From the NCBI GenBank assembly GCA_023150895.1, contig JAKLJY010000009.1, forward strand, positions 42,377-106,376: 64,000 nt of DNA, given 5' to 3'. The stretch comes from Myxococcota bacterium. GTDB lineage: Bacteria; Myxococcota_A; Bradymonadia; UBA7976; UBA1532. The translations under genes and the position numbers were made by a program. Positions within the stretch are counted from its first letter, which is position 1. Every line of letters begins with the position of its first letter. Positions 1 through 8,493 of the stretch are shown here, in pieces. Under the pieces are notes generated by a model. It did not search any database. It worked only from the letters and a program-made list of their open reading frames with translations, and had not been told where the DNA came from.

Positions 1-2
1 AC

Positions 3-362
3 GGCGAAACCCCGGTCGGGGAGGCCTTCGAGGTGACGTATCCCGTCGCCGACGATGGCACGTTCACGGCCGCGCTGCCGGAGACCGTGACGCCGGCCGC
101 CGCCAATCCCATCACCGGGGGCGACGTGACGACCCGGCTCGTCCTGACCGGCTCGATGTGTTCGACGCGTCGACCGGAGGCGCCCGAGGGCGGCGTCGAC
201 ACGCTGTGCGGCACGCTCACCGCCGACATCTCGCGCCCGGTTCGGCTCTCGACGACGGGCACGTTCACCAGCCAGCGGCACCACCCCGGGAAGTCTTGGC
301 CTTCGCCCATTCTCGATTGCGCGGGTCTCCCGCCCCGGCCGATGAGCACCGAGGTGCCATGA
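3..362 (+). CDS. 3' part of an unknown exported or surface protein
   Basis: The gene is open from the left edge of the window, so only the last ~119 residues are seen and the start is missing. The visible part is rich in Thr, Pro and Gly, has three cysteines and no membrane segment, and reads like the end of an extracellular beta-rich protein or lipoprotein. I do not recognise the family. Its stop codon overlaps the start of the next gene (ATGA at 359-362), so it is probably co-transcribed and translationally coupled with the FadL-like channel downstream, which fits an envelope role. The frame is supported by the coupling and by codon use that matches its neighbours. Confidence 0.6.
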   Translation, partial: GETPVGEAFEVTYPVADDGTFTAALPETVTPAAANPITGGDVTTRLVLTGSMCSTRRPEAPEGGVDTLCGTLTADISRPVRLSTTGTFTSQRHHPGKSWPSPILDCAGLPPRPMSTEVP

Positions 363-1717
363 CCCGCCGACCGCTCCTCACCGCCGTGGCCTGCGCCATC
401 GGTGCGTCGACGCTCCCCGGGCACCCGGCGTGTGCCTCCGGGTACGCCACCGCGCGGTTCGGGGGCGAAGACGGCCACCCGACGGCGGCCCACCCCTCGA
501 CGCTCTATTACAATCCGGCGGCGCTCGCCCGTCTCGATGGCGTGCGGGTGAGCGCCGATGGCGTGATCGCGTGGCGACACTTCGCCTACCACCGCACGCC
601 CGCCGAGACGGACGTTGCGCCCCCCGAGGGTCTCGACGCCGGCAACACCGGCACGAGCGCCGTCACCCATGCCATGGCGGCACCGGCGGCCTTTGCGAGT
701 TGGGCGTTGGGCGACGCCGTGCTGGCCGCGGGTGTGTTCATCCCCTTCGGCGGGACGTATGACGGCCCGCGTGACGGCCCGGACGGTGACTTTCCCGGCA
801 CGGTGGACGGACCCGCCCGCTGGCACCTCATCAGCGGCGAGATCGCCGACGTGTATTACAGTCTGGGACTCGCGTGGCGTTTCGGCGCGCTGGCGGTGGG
901 TGCCTCGGGCAACCTGGTCCACGCGCGGGTGACCGATCTGCGCGCGCGCAACATCGACGGCAGCAACGACGTGACCGCCGAAGGTCGCTCCCTGCTCGAG
1001 GTGGAGGGCTGGCTCGGCAGCTTCGGGCTCGGTCTGACGTACACGCCGCATCCGGCGCTCGTCCTCGGCGCGAGCTATCAGGCCCGCCCGGGCCTCGGCG
1101 AGCAGCGGCTCGGCGGTCGCATGAAGGGCTTCTACAAGGGCGGTCGGTTCGACGATCCGGTCGATCTGTTGCAGACGGAGCCCGATGTCTTCCGGCTCGG
1201 CGTTCATTGGCAGGTCTCCGCCGCCTGGTCCGCCTACCTCGCGGGCGAGTTCGTCCGGTGGAGCGCGCTCGAACGGCAATGCGTCGTCCGCGCCGGGGCG
1301 GACTGCGATCTCGCCGCCGACGGGGCCGATCACAGCGGCGCCGGCGACGTCATCCAGAATGTGCCGCGGAGCTGGTCCGACGCGGGCGCGGTTCGGCTCG
1401 GCGCGGCCTTCGCCGCGACGGACGCGCTCACGCTGAAACTCGGCGCCGGTCTCGATGGCGACGCCGTCCCGGACGCGACCCTCGACACTTCGCTGCCGGA
1501 CGCCCTCGACGTGGGGGTCACCGCCGGGTTGCAGTACCGGTTTCTGCCCGCGGTCGCGGTGTCGGCGACCTATACGAGCCTCTTCTTCGTCGACCGGGAT
1601 ACGACCGGGCGCAGCACGCTCTCCCGGAAGGCGCCCCCGTCCCGCCTGCCCGATGCCGGCGGTCGCTACGAGCACCGCGCGGATGTCTTTCACATGGGCG
1701 TCGACCTGAGTTTGTGA
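359..1717 (+). CDS. OmpP1/FadL/TodX family outer-membrane channel
   Basis: This 452-residue protein should be an outer-membrane beta-barrel that takes up long-chain fatty acids or other hydrophobic compounds. It has a signal peptide (residues 1 to about 26, ending near PACA). The typical start of the mature family follows: a small-residue stretch, GGEDG, then the hallmark YYNPAALA. Further on there are repeated short amphipathic strands, with aromatic residues near strand ends, and a final strand close to the C-terminus as expected for BAM recognition. The length is usual for the family. The start ATG at 359 overlaps the stop of the upstream gene. A longer frame upstream is only antisense-style read-through. 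The substrate cannot be read from the sequence. Confidence 0.85.
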   Translation: MTRRPLLTAVACAIGASTLPGHPACASGYATARFGGEDGHPTAAHPSTLYYNPAALARLDGVRVSADGVIAWRHFAYHRTPAETDVAPPEGLDAGNTGTSAVTHAMAAPAAFASWALGDAVLAAGVFIPFGGTYDGPRDGPDGDFPGTVDGPARWHLISGEIADVYYSLGLAWRFGALAVGASGNLVHARVTDLRARNIDGSNDVTAEGRSLLEVEGWLGSFGLGLTYTPHPALVLGASYQARPGLGEQRLGGRMKGFYKGGRFDDPVDLLQTEPDVFRLGVHWQVSAAWSAYLAGEFVRWSALERQCVVRAGADCDLAADGADHSGAGDVIQNVPRSWSDAGAVRLGAAFAATDALTLKLGAGLDGDAVPDATLDTSLPDALDVGVTAGLQYRFLPAVAVSATYTSLFFVDRDTTGRSTLSRKAPPSRLPDAGGRYEHRADVFHMGVDLSL

Positions 1718-1730
1718 CCCGCGGGTCACA
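1713..1730. terminator. 18-bp perfect palindrome between convergent genes
   Basis: The sequence TGTGACCCGCGGGTCACA is a perfect palindrome that includes the stop codon of the FadL-like gene and ends 5 bases before the stop of the opposing peptidase gene. In RNA it can fold as a 7-bp stem with a CGCG loop on either strand. There is no T-run after it, so it is either a weak bidirectional terminator, a 3' end stabiliser or a protein-binding site. Confidence 0.4.
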
Positions 1731-1735
1731 TGCTC

Positions 1736-4700
1736 CTATGGGCGAAGTTCGATGGTCGTCCCAGGCAGCGACAAGACATCGTCGGCACTGCAGACGGCGT
1801 AGATCGCGCCGCCTGCGGACATCGTCACGCCCGCCCGCAAGAGGTCCGCGAGGGGGCGACGGGTGCCACGGTTGCCCGCACCGCCCCGCGAGGCGCCGAT
1901 GATCGCGCCGGTCGCCGACACCTCGCCGTAGGTCAGTTGAACGACACCGGTGCGATGCAGCGTCACGGTCACCGTGCTCACCGCGTTCGCATTCCAGCTC
2001 GGCACCTGCGTGTAAGAGACGACGTGCCGATCGGGCCCATCGGCCGCGTGTCCGATCAGCCCGCCGGCACCGGGGTCCAGATCGGCGAACAGCGCCCCGA
2101 TCCGCGGGGGGCCCGAGATGAAGCGCCCCGTGTCGCGCGGGGTCTGCGCCGTGTCCGTCGCACCGAAGGTGATGTGTCCGTCCGCATGGACCTGCAGCGT
2201 GCGCCACGTCCGCCCCTGGAAGGGGAAGTCGAACCCGAGGTTCACGGCCACCACGCCGTCGTCCGTGAGGTCGAGCCAGGTGAGCGCCGGCGGGGGATCG
2301 GGGGCGAACGGCGCATCGTCGGCCGGCGGCTCGGGCGCAGGGCCGTTGTCCGGATCCGGAGGCTCCGGGGCGTTCTCCGGCGGTTCCGGGGCGTTCTCCG
2401 GCGGTTCCGGGGCGTTCTCCGGCGGCTCGGGCGCGTTCTCCGGCGGCTCGGGTGCGTCCTCCGGCGACTCCGGGGGCTCGGGCGCGACGGGTTCGTCCGG
2501 CGTCGGGCCCGGATCGGGCGCCCCACCGGCCGGCGTGAAGGTCAGCGTCCGGCGCGTCAGGGTCGCTGCCGAGCCGGCGCCGAGGGCCCCGAAGACGGCC
2601 TCCCCGGGCGCGAATTCGAAGGCGCCGGGGCCCGAGAGCAGGTCGCGCGGCGCGCCACCGCCGCCGTTCCCGCCGCCGGCCGACAGTCCGACGATGACCG
2701 CCGGCAGGCCCCGGACCAGGTCCCCGTAGGTGATCGTCGCGGCACCGTCCGGGGTCAGGACGACCGTCGCCGTCACCGTCGACGCCGACTGGAAGACGCG
2801 CACGGCCTTGTAGCGCACGGTCATCGACCGACCCGGATCGACCTGCCACGTCACGCTGCCCCCCGCCCGGGGGTCGAGATCGGCGAAGAACGGCGCGATG
2901 CGGGGCGGACCCGCGAGGAACCGGCCGGCGTTGCGGGCCGTCTGCGCCTTGTCGGCCGCGCCGAACGTCAACACGCCGTCCGAGTGAATGAAGACCGACG
3001 CGTAGGTGTCTCCGTGCAAGGGGTAGTCGAAGGTCAACGGCACCTCCGCCGCGTCGTCGTCGGCGAGCGCCAGGGCCGTCTCGCCCGGTCGAGGGGCGGG
3101 CCCGCCCGCCGGCGTGAGCACCAGCGTCGACCCGGCGAGGTCGAAGGCCTCCGACGTCCCGAACTGCTCGAAGACGGCCTGCAGGCCCCCGTAGGAGAGC
3201 GCAGCGCCGCCCGGACCGGCGAGATCGACCTCGCCCGCGTTCGTGCCGGCGCCGCCGCGCGTCACGCCGACGATGTACCCCGTACCGGTCACTGCCCCGT
3301 AGGCGAGCTCGATGCGTCCGCTCGCGTCGAGTGTGATCGTCACGGCACCGCCGCCCCGCGCATCGAAGCGCCGCACGCCGTCGTAGGTCACATAGACCGA
3401 GTCCGGCGTTCGTTTGCCCCACCGCACCGCGCCGCCGGCGGCTGGATTCAGATCGGCGTACAGGGCGGCGATGCGGGGCGCACCGGTCAGGAAACGGGCC
3501 TTGTCCCGCTGCCCGGAAGAGTCGTCGCCGGCGCCGAACGACAGATTGCCGTCCGCGTTGAGATAGACCTCCGGGTAGCTCGTCCCGAAAAAGGGGAACG
3601 CGAAGCCGAGGTCGAGCTTGCGGCTGTCGTCGTCGGTCAGCGCCACCGCCCGCTCGAACGCATCGAACGTGGCATCACAGGCGTCCCCGTGGCCATCGAG
3701 ATCCGCGTCCTTCTGCTCGGGGTTGGCGGCCTCGCGGCAGTTGTCGCGGACGTCGCGCACGCCGTCGCCGTCCGTGTCCGTCGGATCCTCGGGGCGATAG
3801 ACGACATAGGTCGGATCCTCGGCGAGGCGGGCCGTGCCGTAGGCGAAGAGCCCGTAGCCGCCCTCGCCCCAGCCCGACCCCCAGCTGTTGCGCAGAATCC
3901 ACGCGCCGCGCCCCCGTCGGTGAGCGACCGTGTCGTCCCAGCCGACGAGCGCGACGATGTGATTCGTGACGTACCGATTGCACTCGGTCGAGTCGTAGAC
4001 GCCGCCACCGTACCCGGGGATCGAACCGCAGACGGACATCGTCACGCCGATGGCCCCGTGCTCGAGAATGGCCGCCTTCATGGCTTCGAGGTCGCCGCTC
4101 GGGACGCTGTGATAGCTCTCGATGGTCACCGGCCGTTCGACGCCCCGGTTGCACCGCTGGTCGTAGCCCCGGTACGGGTACGCGGCCTCCTCGGCGATGC
4201 CCTGCCGGCGCACGAAGTCATAGGCCCAGTAGCCGCCGGCGCACGTCCCGCGACCGCTGCAATCGAGCACGTACTGCTCGCTGAGATTGACGATGCGGTC
4301 CTCGGAGGTCGCGATCGCGGCCTCCACCGCGGCGATCGTGCCGAAGGCCCAACAACTGCCGCAGGCGCCCTGCTGCCGCACGGGCGGCAACCCCACGCCC
4401 CGCGTCCGCGAGTCCCAGCGCTCGGGCAGGGACGTGCGGACGATGAGCTCCGACGGCTGCGGCTTGTGCTCCGAGGCGCTCGCGTCGGCGTGGAAACCGG
4501 CGAGATCCACCAGTTCCAGGTGCGTGATCGCCCCGGGCCGGAGCACATAACTGAACCCGTGCGCCTCGATCACGGCCCGGTGGTACGCCAGACGGCGCGC
4601 GTGCTCGGCCTCGTCGGGCGTCGCGAGCGGTGGCCCCGGCTTGAAGTACTTCATCGTCGGATCGATGGGCGGATATGCCTCGTCGGCGACGACTTCGGCG

Positions 4701-4828
4701 CCGGGCTCATCACCGGTGGCGGGCGCGGAATCGGCCTCGTCGACGGGATTGCAGCCCGCGGCGAGCAGCGCGAGGGCGGCCGCCACGAGCGACGCGCTGC
4801 GGCGTCCGGGCGTTTCGTGCATCAACAT
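1736..4828 (-). CDS. Papain-family (C1A) cysteine peptidase lipoprotein with NIDO-like repeats
   Basis: This 1030-residue secreted lipoprotein carries a papain-type peptidase. The start ATG at 4828 has AAAGGA about 7 bases upstream and gives a lipoprotein signal with Cys26 (LAAGC). The peptidase domain lies at about 135-345 and keeps the oxyanion Gln153, nucleophile Cys159 (GACGSCW), His290 (VTNHIVALVGWD) and Asn314 (LRNSWGSGWGEGGYG). It is followed by a thrombospondin type-3 like calcium motif (about 350-385). Three related beta-rich modules come next, at about 390-530, 575-720 and 840-1030; each has FPFFG or FPFQG, then a DGxLTFG-like motif and RFLxGPPRIAxLxADLxP. A Pro/Glu linker (775-840) separates the second and third modules. 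The modules resemble NIDO-like adhesive domains, by eye only. It probably degrades proteins at the cell surface. Confidence 0.85.
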   Translation of the reverse strand: MLMHETPGRRSASLVAAALALLAAGCNPVDEADSAPATGDEPGAEVVADEAYPPIDPTMKYFKPGPPLATPDEAEHARRLAYHRAVIEAHGFSYVLRPGAITHLELVDLAGFHADASASEHKPQPSELIVRTSLPERWDSRTRGVGLPPVRQQGACGSCWAFGTIAAVEAAIATSEDRIVNLSEQYVLDCSGRGTCAGGYWAYDFVRRQGIAEEAAYPYRGYDQRCNRGVERPVTIESYHSVPSGDLEAMKAAILEHGAIGVTMSVCGSIPGYGGGVYDSTECNRYVTNHIVALVGWDDTVAHRRGRGAWILRNSWGSGWGEGGYGLFAYGTARLAEDPTYVVYRPEDPTDTDGDGVRDVRDNCREAANPEQKDADLDGHGDACDATFDAFERAVALTDDDSRKLDLGFAFPFFGTSYPEVYLNADGNLSFGAGDDSSGQRDKARFLTGAPRIAALYADLNPAAGGAVRWGKRTPDSVYVTYDGVRRFDARGGGAVTITLDASGRIELAYGAVTGTGYIVGVTRGGAGTNAGEVDLAGPGGAALSYGGLQAVFEQFGTSEAFDLAGSTLVLTPAGGPAPRPGETALALADDDAAEVPLTFDYPLHGDTYASVFIHSDGVLTFGAADKAQTARNAGRFLAGPPRIAPFFADLDPRAGGSVTWQVDPGRSMTVRYKAVRVFQSASTVTATVVLTPDGAATITYGDLVRGLPAVIVGLSAGGGNGGGGAPRDLLSGPGAFEFAPGEAVFGALGAGSAATLTRRTLTFTPAGGAPDPGPTPDEPVAPEPPESPEDAPEPPENAPEPPENAPEPPENAPEPPENAPEPPDPDNGPAPEPPADDAPFAPDPPPALTWLDLTDDGVVAVNLGFDFPFQGRTWRTLQVHADGHITFGATDTAQTPRDTGRFISGPPRIGALFADLDPGAGGLIGHAADGPDRHVVSYTQVPSWNANAVSTVTVTLHRTGVVQLTYGEVSATGAIIGASRGGAGNRGTRRPLADLLRAGVTMSAGGAIYAVCSADDVLSLPGTTIELRP
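2356..2460. repeat. 21-bp tandem repeat, five units, coding ENAPEPP
   Basis: Five 21-base units with a degenerate sixth one after them encode a seven-residue ENAPEPP repeat in the linker before the last module of the papain-like lipoprotein. Units two and three are identical and the others differ at a few positions. Because the unit is a multiple of three, slippage would change linker length without breaking the frame. Confidence 0.8.
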
Positions 4829-5199
4829 CGTTGGTCCTTTGGGCATCGAGCGGAATTCGAGCGGAATTCGAGCGGAATCCGGGCGCACGGGGCGCCGGCC
4901 GCGCATGTGTCGCAGGAATCGTGCCAGCGGCGCGGCGTCCGCCCGACCTGCGCCCGACCCCGGGAACGCGACGTCGGAGGCCCCTTCGCCGAGACCGCCA
5001 TGGCACGTTTCAGCGCCGGATGTCGCAGTCATTGAGACACGCATGTCCCGGTTTTCGACGGACGACATCGACACACGACGGCGCGCGCAGAGTCATCGTC
5101 CTGGCCCATGACTTGCAGACGCACCGACCGATGCCCGGCCACGGCCGGTTGCGTTCTTCACCGCCCGCCCACGCGGGTACCCGTCCCCGGAGTCGCTGC
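4829..5199. other. Divergent intergenic region between the papain-like gene and the HExxH gene
   Basis: These 371 bases separate two divergently transcribed genes for secreted proteins. Next to the papain-like gene they hold the Shine-Dalgarno AAAGGA and a threefold 11-bp repeat. Next to the HExxH gene they hold a GGAG Shine-Dalgarno at 5189-5192. I found no confident -35/-10 pair on either strand. Open frames through this stretch lack conserved character and I do not call a gene here. Confidence 0.5.
4848..4880. repeat. Three tandem 11-bp repeats (GAGCGGAATTC) upstream of the papain-like gene
   Basis: Two perfect copies of GAGCGGAATTC and a third ending in TCC follow each other directly, 19 to 52 bases upstream of the papain-like start codon. 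The period is about one DNA helical turn, so the copies face the same side of the helix, as in a multimeric regulator site. They lie just upstream of the Shine-Dalgarno and may be in the leader or core promoter. Confidence 0.55.
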
Positions 5200-6810
5200 A
5201 TGTCCCCGTTCCATCGCCCGAACTCGTCCCGCGCCCGGGCGCGCCGCCTGACGGTCCTCTGCCTCGGTTTCGCCGGCGTCGCCTGTACCGCCGCCGAAGC
5301 CTACGCCCCGGAGGCCCCCGAGACGGCGGCCCCGAGCGTGCCCCTCGAAGCGGCCGCCGATCCGTGTGGTACCGGCCTGTGCGCACCGAAGATCAACAGC
5401 CGGTACTTCGCGGGGGTCCCGGGCGCCGGGCTCCAGATCACGGCGTTTCCGGTGCAGAAGCAGAGCAACGACGCGCGCTGGGGCGCCGCTCTGAACGACA
5501 TCGAGGCCCACCTGCCCGCGAGTTATGGCACCACGTATCGCGACGCCGACAAGGTGACGCACGGCCACGAGACCAGCCACGGGATCCACTCGCACATCCG
5601 CAACCACCTCAACAAAACCGGGCAGCGCGCCAACGGCTTCTACCTGCTCGACGACCGGGCGGTGCTCGTCGTCGAACCGCCCATCCGCAAGAGTCAGGTC
5701 GCGCCGTTCGTGCCCCAGGCGCTGCGCGGCTCGCGCTTCGGGACGTATGTCACGGGTCAGGTGGCGTGGGACGATCGGCCGCTCTACATCTGGGACGAAT
5801 GGAATGCGTACGTGAACGGCGGCGAGGTCGCGATCGATCTGTTCCAGCGCGGCCTCTGGAACCAGGGCGGCCGCGACGCCGTCTCCGGTCAGCTCGAGTT
5901 CACCGTCTACGCCCTGGCCGTGGCCATGGCCGTGGAGCGTCACGCCCCCGAGTATTTCGAGCAGAACGCGCAGTTCCGCGAGTTCCTGGCCTTCAACACG
6001 CAGCGGGCGATGGATCTCTTCCGGGCGGGCACGGCGATGCAGCCGTTCGCCCGCGCGGACGACACCCGCTACTACGAGAAGCTGCGCGCGGGCCCGGAGG
6101 GCGCCGAGCTGCGAGCCTTCGCCGAGCGCCTCTTCGGGGCCGACTGGGCCCGACACGCACTCTTCGGCGAGGCCCTGCCCGACACCCCCGATTCCCCCGA
6201 CGGCCCGCCGGACGAACGAGAGCCGGACGGCCCCCCGGAACCCATCGAACCCGATGAGCCGGACCTGCCGCCCGTGCCGGACGAGCCCGTCGAACCGGAC
6301 GAACCGGTCGAGCCCGAAGATCCCCCGCCGAGCGATCAGCCCGACGAACCGGAGCCCCTGCCCGACGACGGGCTCCCCGACTCTCCGGGCGAAGACACCG
6401 ACGCCGATGGCATCGCGGACGACGTCGACCTGTGCAGGGGCACGACGCCCCGCGCCCGCGTCTGGACGGAGGGCGCCTGGCTCGGCTGCGCCGAAGGTCA
6501 GCGTCGCGACGCCGACGTTCGCCCCGATCCGCAGCCGCCCGCGGTGCAAGACACGGACGCCGATGGGGTCGCCGATGCGGAGGACGTCTGCCTCGGCACG
6601 CCGGGCGGCGCTCGCGTCTGGGGTCAGGGTCAGTGGAAGGGCTGTGCCGGCGGGCAACGCGCCAACAACTTCCCCGGCGTCGGCGCCGACGCGGACCGCG
6701 ACGGCATCCCCGACGCACAGGACCTCTGTCGCAACACGCCCGCGGGCCGCAACGTCTGGCGCGAAGGCGCGTGGCGCGGCTGCGCGGGCGGTCAGCTCAA
6801 GGACCGCTGA
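5200..6810 (+). CDS. Secreted HExxH protein with three calcium-type C-terminal repeats
   Basis: This 536-residue exported protein is not one I recognise. The ATG at 5200 follows GGAG by 7 bases and gives a basic N-terminus, a hydrophobic stretch and a possible lipobox ending at Cys29 (GVAC). Residues 123-127 are HETSH, a zinc-metallopeptidase HExxH signature, in the context GHETSHGIHSHIRN. Glu200 in WDEWNAYVNGGE is a plausible third ligand. After the globular part (about 50-325) comes a Pro/Asp/Glu-rich linker (about 327-396). Three repeats of DxDxDGxxDxxDxC, then TP, VW, GxWxGCAxGQ, finish the protein, and these probably bind calcium. It starts divergently from the papain-like gene and ends 33 bases from the matrixin gene, so it sits among secreted peptidases. 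Peptidase activity is inference. Confidence 0.7.
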   Translation: MSPFHRPNSSRARARRLTVLCLGFAGVACTAAEAYAPEAPETAAPSVPLEAAADPCGTGLCAPKINSRYFAGVPGAGLQITAFPVQKQSNDARWGAALNDIEAHLPASYGTTYRDADKVTHGHETSHGIHSHIRNHLNKTGQRANGFYLLDDRAVLVVEPPIRKSQVAPFVPQALRGSRFGTYVTGQVAWDDRPLYIWDEWNAYVNGGEVAIDLFQRGLWNQGGRDAVSGQLEFTVYALAVAMAVERHAPEYFEQNAQFREFLAFNTQRAMDLFRAGTAMQPFARADDTRYYEKLRAGPEGAELRAFAERLFGADWARHALFGEALPDTPDSPDGPPDEREPDGPPEPIEPDEPDLPPVPDEPVEPDEPVEPEDPPPSDQPDEPEPLPDDGLPDSPGEDTDADGIADDVDLCRGTTPRARVWTEGAWLGCAEGQRRDADVRPDPQPPAVQDTDADGVADAEDVCLGTPGGARVWGQGQWKGCAGGQRANNFPGVGADADRDGIPDAQDLCRNTPAGRNVWREGAWRGCAGGQLKDR

Positions 6811-6843
6811 CGCGGTGCGGCGTTGGCGACGAACCGCGGGGCA

Positions 6844-8493
6844 TCACCCGCGGCGGCGACGCCGCAGCCCGCCGAGCCCGAGCAAGGCATAGAGGAACGG
6901 GGTGAGCCCGGCGGCGCAGTGGAAACCGTCGTCCTCCCGGGCGGCGGCGGCCTCGCCCCCGGCCGGCGCCGTCGGCGCTGCGGGCGGCTCGGGCGCGGGT
7001 CCATCGCCGCCCGCCGGGGCCTCCGAACACTCGAGGCCGGGATCGTCGAGCGCTTCGGAACGACAGCGACCGCGACCGCCGACGTCCGCCGTGCATCCCC
7101 ACCCTGCGGGGCAACAATGCGTGGCATCACATCCGGTGGTGCAGTACCCCGGCTCGACGAGCACGCCGTCGAGCACGAGGGTGTCGACACAGGCGAGTCC
7201 CGTGCCACAGGCGGACAGCCCGGGGGCGAAGCGGCACGCGGCACCGAAGAGCGGCCCGGCCCCGTCGATTCCCGCCGGAGGGGCGTCGGCGCCGGGCGCG
7301 CGGCCGGCCGGCGGGTTCGCGAGCCGACAGGCCCGGCCATCGGGCTCGATGTCGACACACGTCGCCGCGCTGCCGCAGTCGTCGTCCCCGCAGGCGCGCG
7401 CGCAGCGCCCCTGCGGATCGCAGGGCGCCCCGAGGGCCGGCAGCCCGACACTCTCGCGGACACAGGCCTCGCGCCCGTCCGCGAGGGCGTCGCAGACGAA
7501 ACCGGCCGGACAGGCCCCGAGCTCGCAGGCGGCCGCGCAATAGACCTCGCGACCATCGGAGAGACACACGAGCCCCGCCGTACACGCCCGATCATGCCCG
7601 CAGGGCTCGCCGATGCCGGCCACCGGCGGGCGGGTGTCCTCGCCGCGTGCGCACGCCCCGCTCCCGTCGGCGAGGGGTGCACACCAGTAACCGGCCCCGC
7701 AATCGAGCGCGTCGAGACAGCGCCGCGAACAGTATGCGGCCGCACCGTCGCTGACGCAGAGCAACTGTGGCTCGCAGGTCATCGACGCACAGTCCTCGCC
7801 GAACGCCGCGCGCTCGGGTGTCGGCGGCGCCGGCGGCGGCAGGTCGTCGGGTTCCGGCGCGGGCGCACCCGTGGGATACAGTGCGCACGCCCCGGCGATA
7901 TCGTCCGCCGACAGCGAGCGCGGGCCGATGTCACCGGATGATGCCGAGGGCCACATCGTCGCGTCGGGCACGCCGCTGTGATTCAGCCCCAGGGCGTGCC
8001 CGACCTCGTGCGTGGCCACCGCGGCGATGTCCGTCGCATCGCTCCCGCCGGCCGGTGGTCCGGCGAAGTGAGCCCAGCGGTGATGCACGCCGTTGAACTT
8101 GATGTCCGCGTCGATGAGATCGTCGGCAAACCCGCCCCACATGGTCATGGTGATGGCCAGTGCGTCGCCGCTGTCATCCCACCAGTCTTCTCGAAACGTC
8201 ACGACGTTCTCGCCGTCGTCGGCACCCCAGCCGGTGTTGGCCGTCCGACCGGCGAACGTCCAGCGCATCGACGAGCAGGGCAGCGCGTTCCAGGCCTCGT
8301 ACCCCATCTGCACAGCGGCAAGGGCGTCGGCGTCCGACACGTCCCCCGAGAGGGTGTGATTCACGACGTAGGGCACGGGCATCTCCGCCGCGTTCCACTG
8401 CGTGCCCATGAGATCGTACGCGCACGCCGGGCCGGCGGTGCCCGCCACCCCGCACGCCACGGCGACCGCCGTCGAGACGCGCCCGCGCTTCAT
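6844..8493 (-). CDS. Matrixin-type (M10) zinc metallopeptidase with MYXO-CTERM-like tail
   Basis: This 549-residue exported protease has a signal peptide (residues 1 to about 25). Its metzincin catalytic domain carries HEVGHALGLNH (zinc ligands His162, His166, His172; catalytic Glu163) and a Met-turn at Met180 (ATMW). Three Cys-rich modules follow (about 225-390), each with a CxSDG or CLSDG core. A Pro/Ala-rich stretch comes next. The end is a Cys, a hydrophobic helix and a run of five Arg, which is the layout of MYXO-CTERM surface-sorting signals. The ATG at 8493 overlaps the upstream stop as ATGA; a GTG at 8502 would add three residues. It is the third gene of an operon with an exported 216-residue protein and a CAP protein. 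It is likely surface-anchored or released. Confidence 0.88.
   Translation of the reverse strand: MKRGRVSTAVAVACGVAGTAGPACAYDLMGTQWNAAEMPVPYVVNHTLSGDVSDADALAAVQMGYEAWNALPCSSMRWTFAGRTANTGWGADDGENVVTFREDWWDDSGDALAITMTMWGGFADDLIDADIKFNGVHHRWAHFAGPPAGGSDATDIAAVATHEVGHALGLNHSGVPDATMWPSASSGDIGPRSLSADDIAGACALYPTGAPAPEPDDLPPPAPPTPERAAFGEDCASMTCEPQLLCVSDGAAAYCSRRCLDALDCGAGYWCAPLADGSGACARGEDTRPPVAGIGEPCGHDRACTAGLVCLSDGREVYCAAACELGACPAGFVCDALADGREACVRESVGLPALGAPCDPQGRCARACGDDDCGSAATCVDIEPDGRACRLANPPAGRAPGADAPPAGIDGAGPLFGAACRFAPGLSACGTGLACVDTLVLDGVLVEPGYCTTGCDATHCCPAGWGCTADVGGRGRCRSEALDDPGLECSEAPAGGDGPAPEPPAAPTAPAGGEAAAAREDDGFHCAAGLTPFLYALLGLGGLRRRRRG

Noticed and set aside
2356..2460. Tandem repeats considered as a CRISPR array
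   Set aside because: The units are contiguous, 21 bases long, without spacers, and encode a protein linker.
1518..5035. Very long open frames on both strands opposite the papain-like gene
   Set aside because: They are rich in Arg, Gly, Ala and Pro without domain structure, have no sensible start, and mirror the codon pattern of the real gene. Long antisense frames are expected at this G+C content and recur opposite nearly every gene here.
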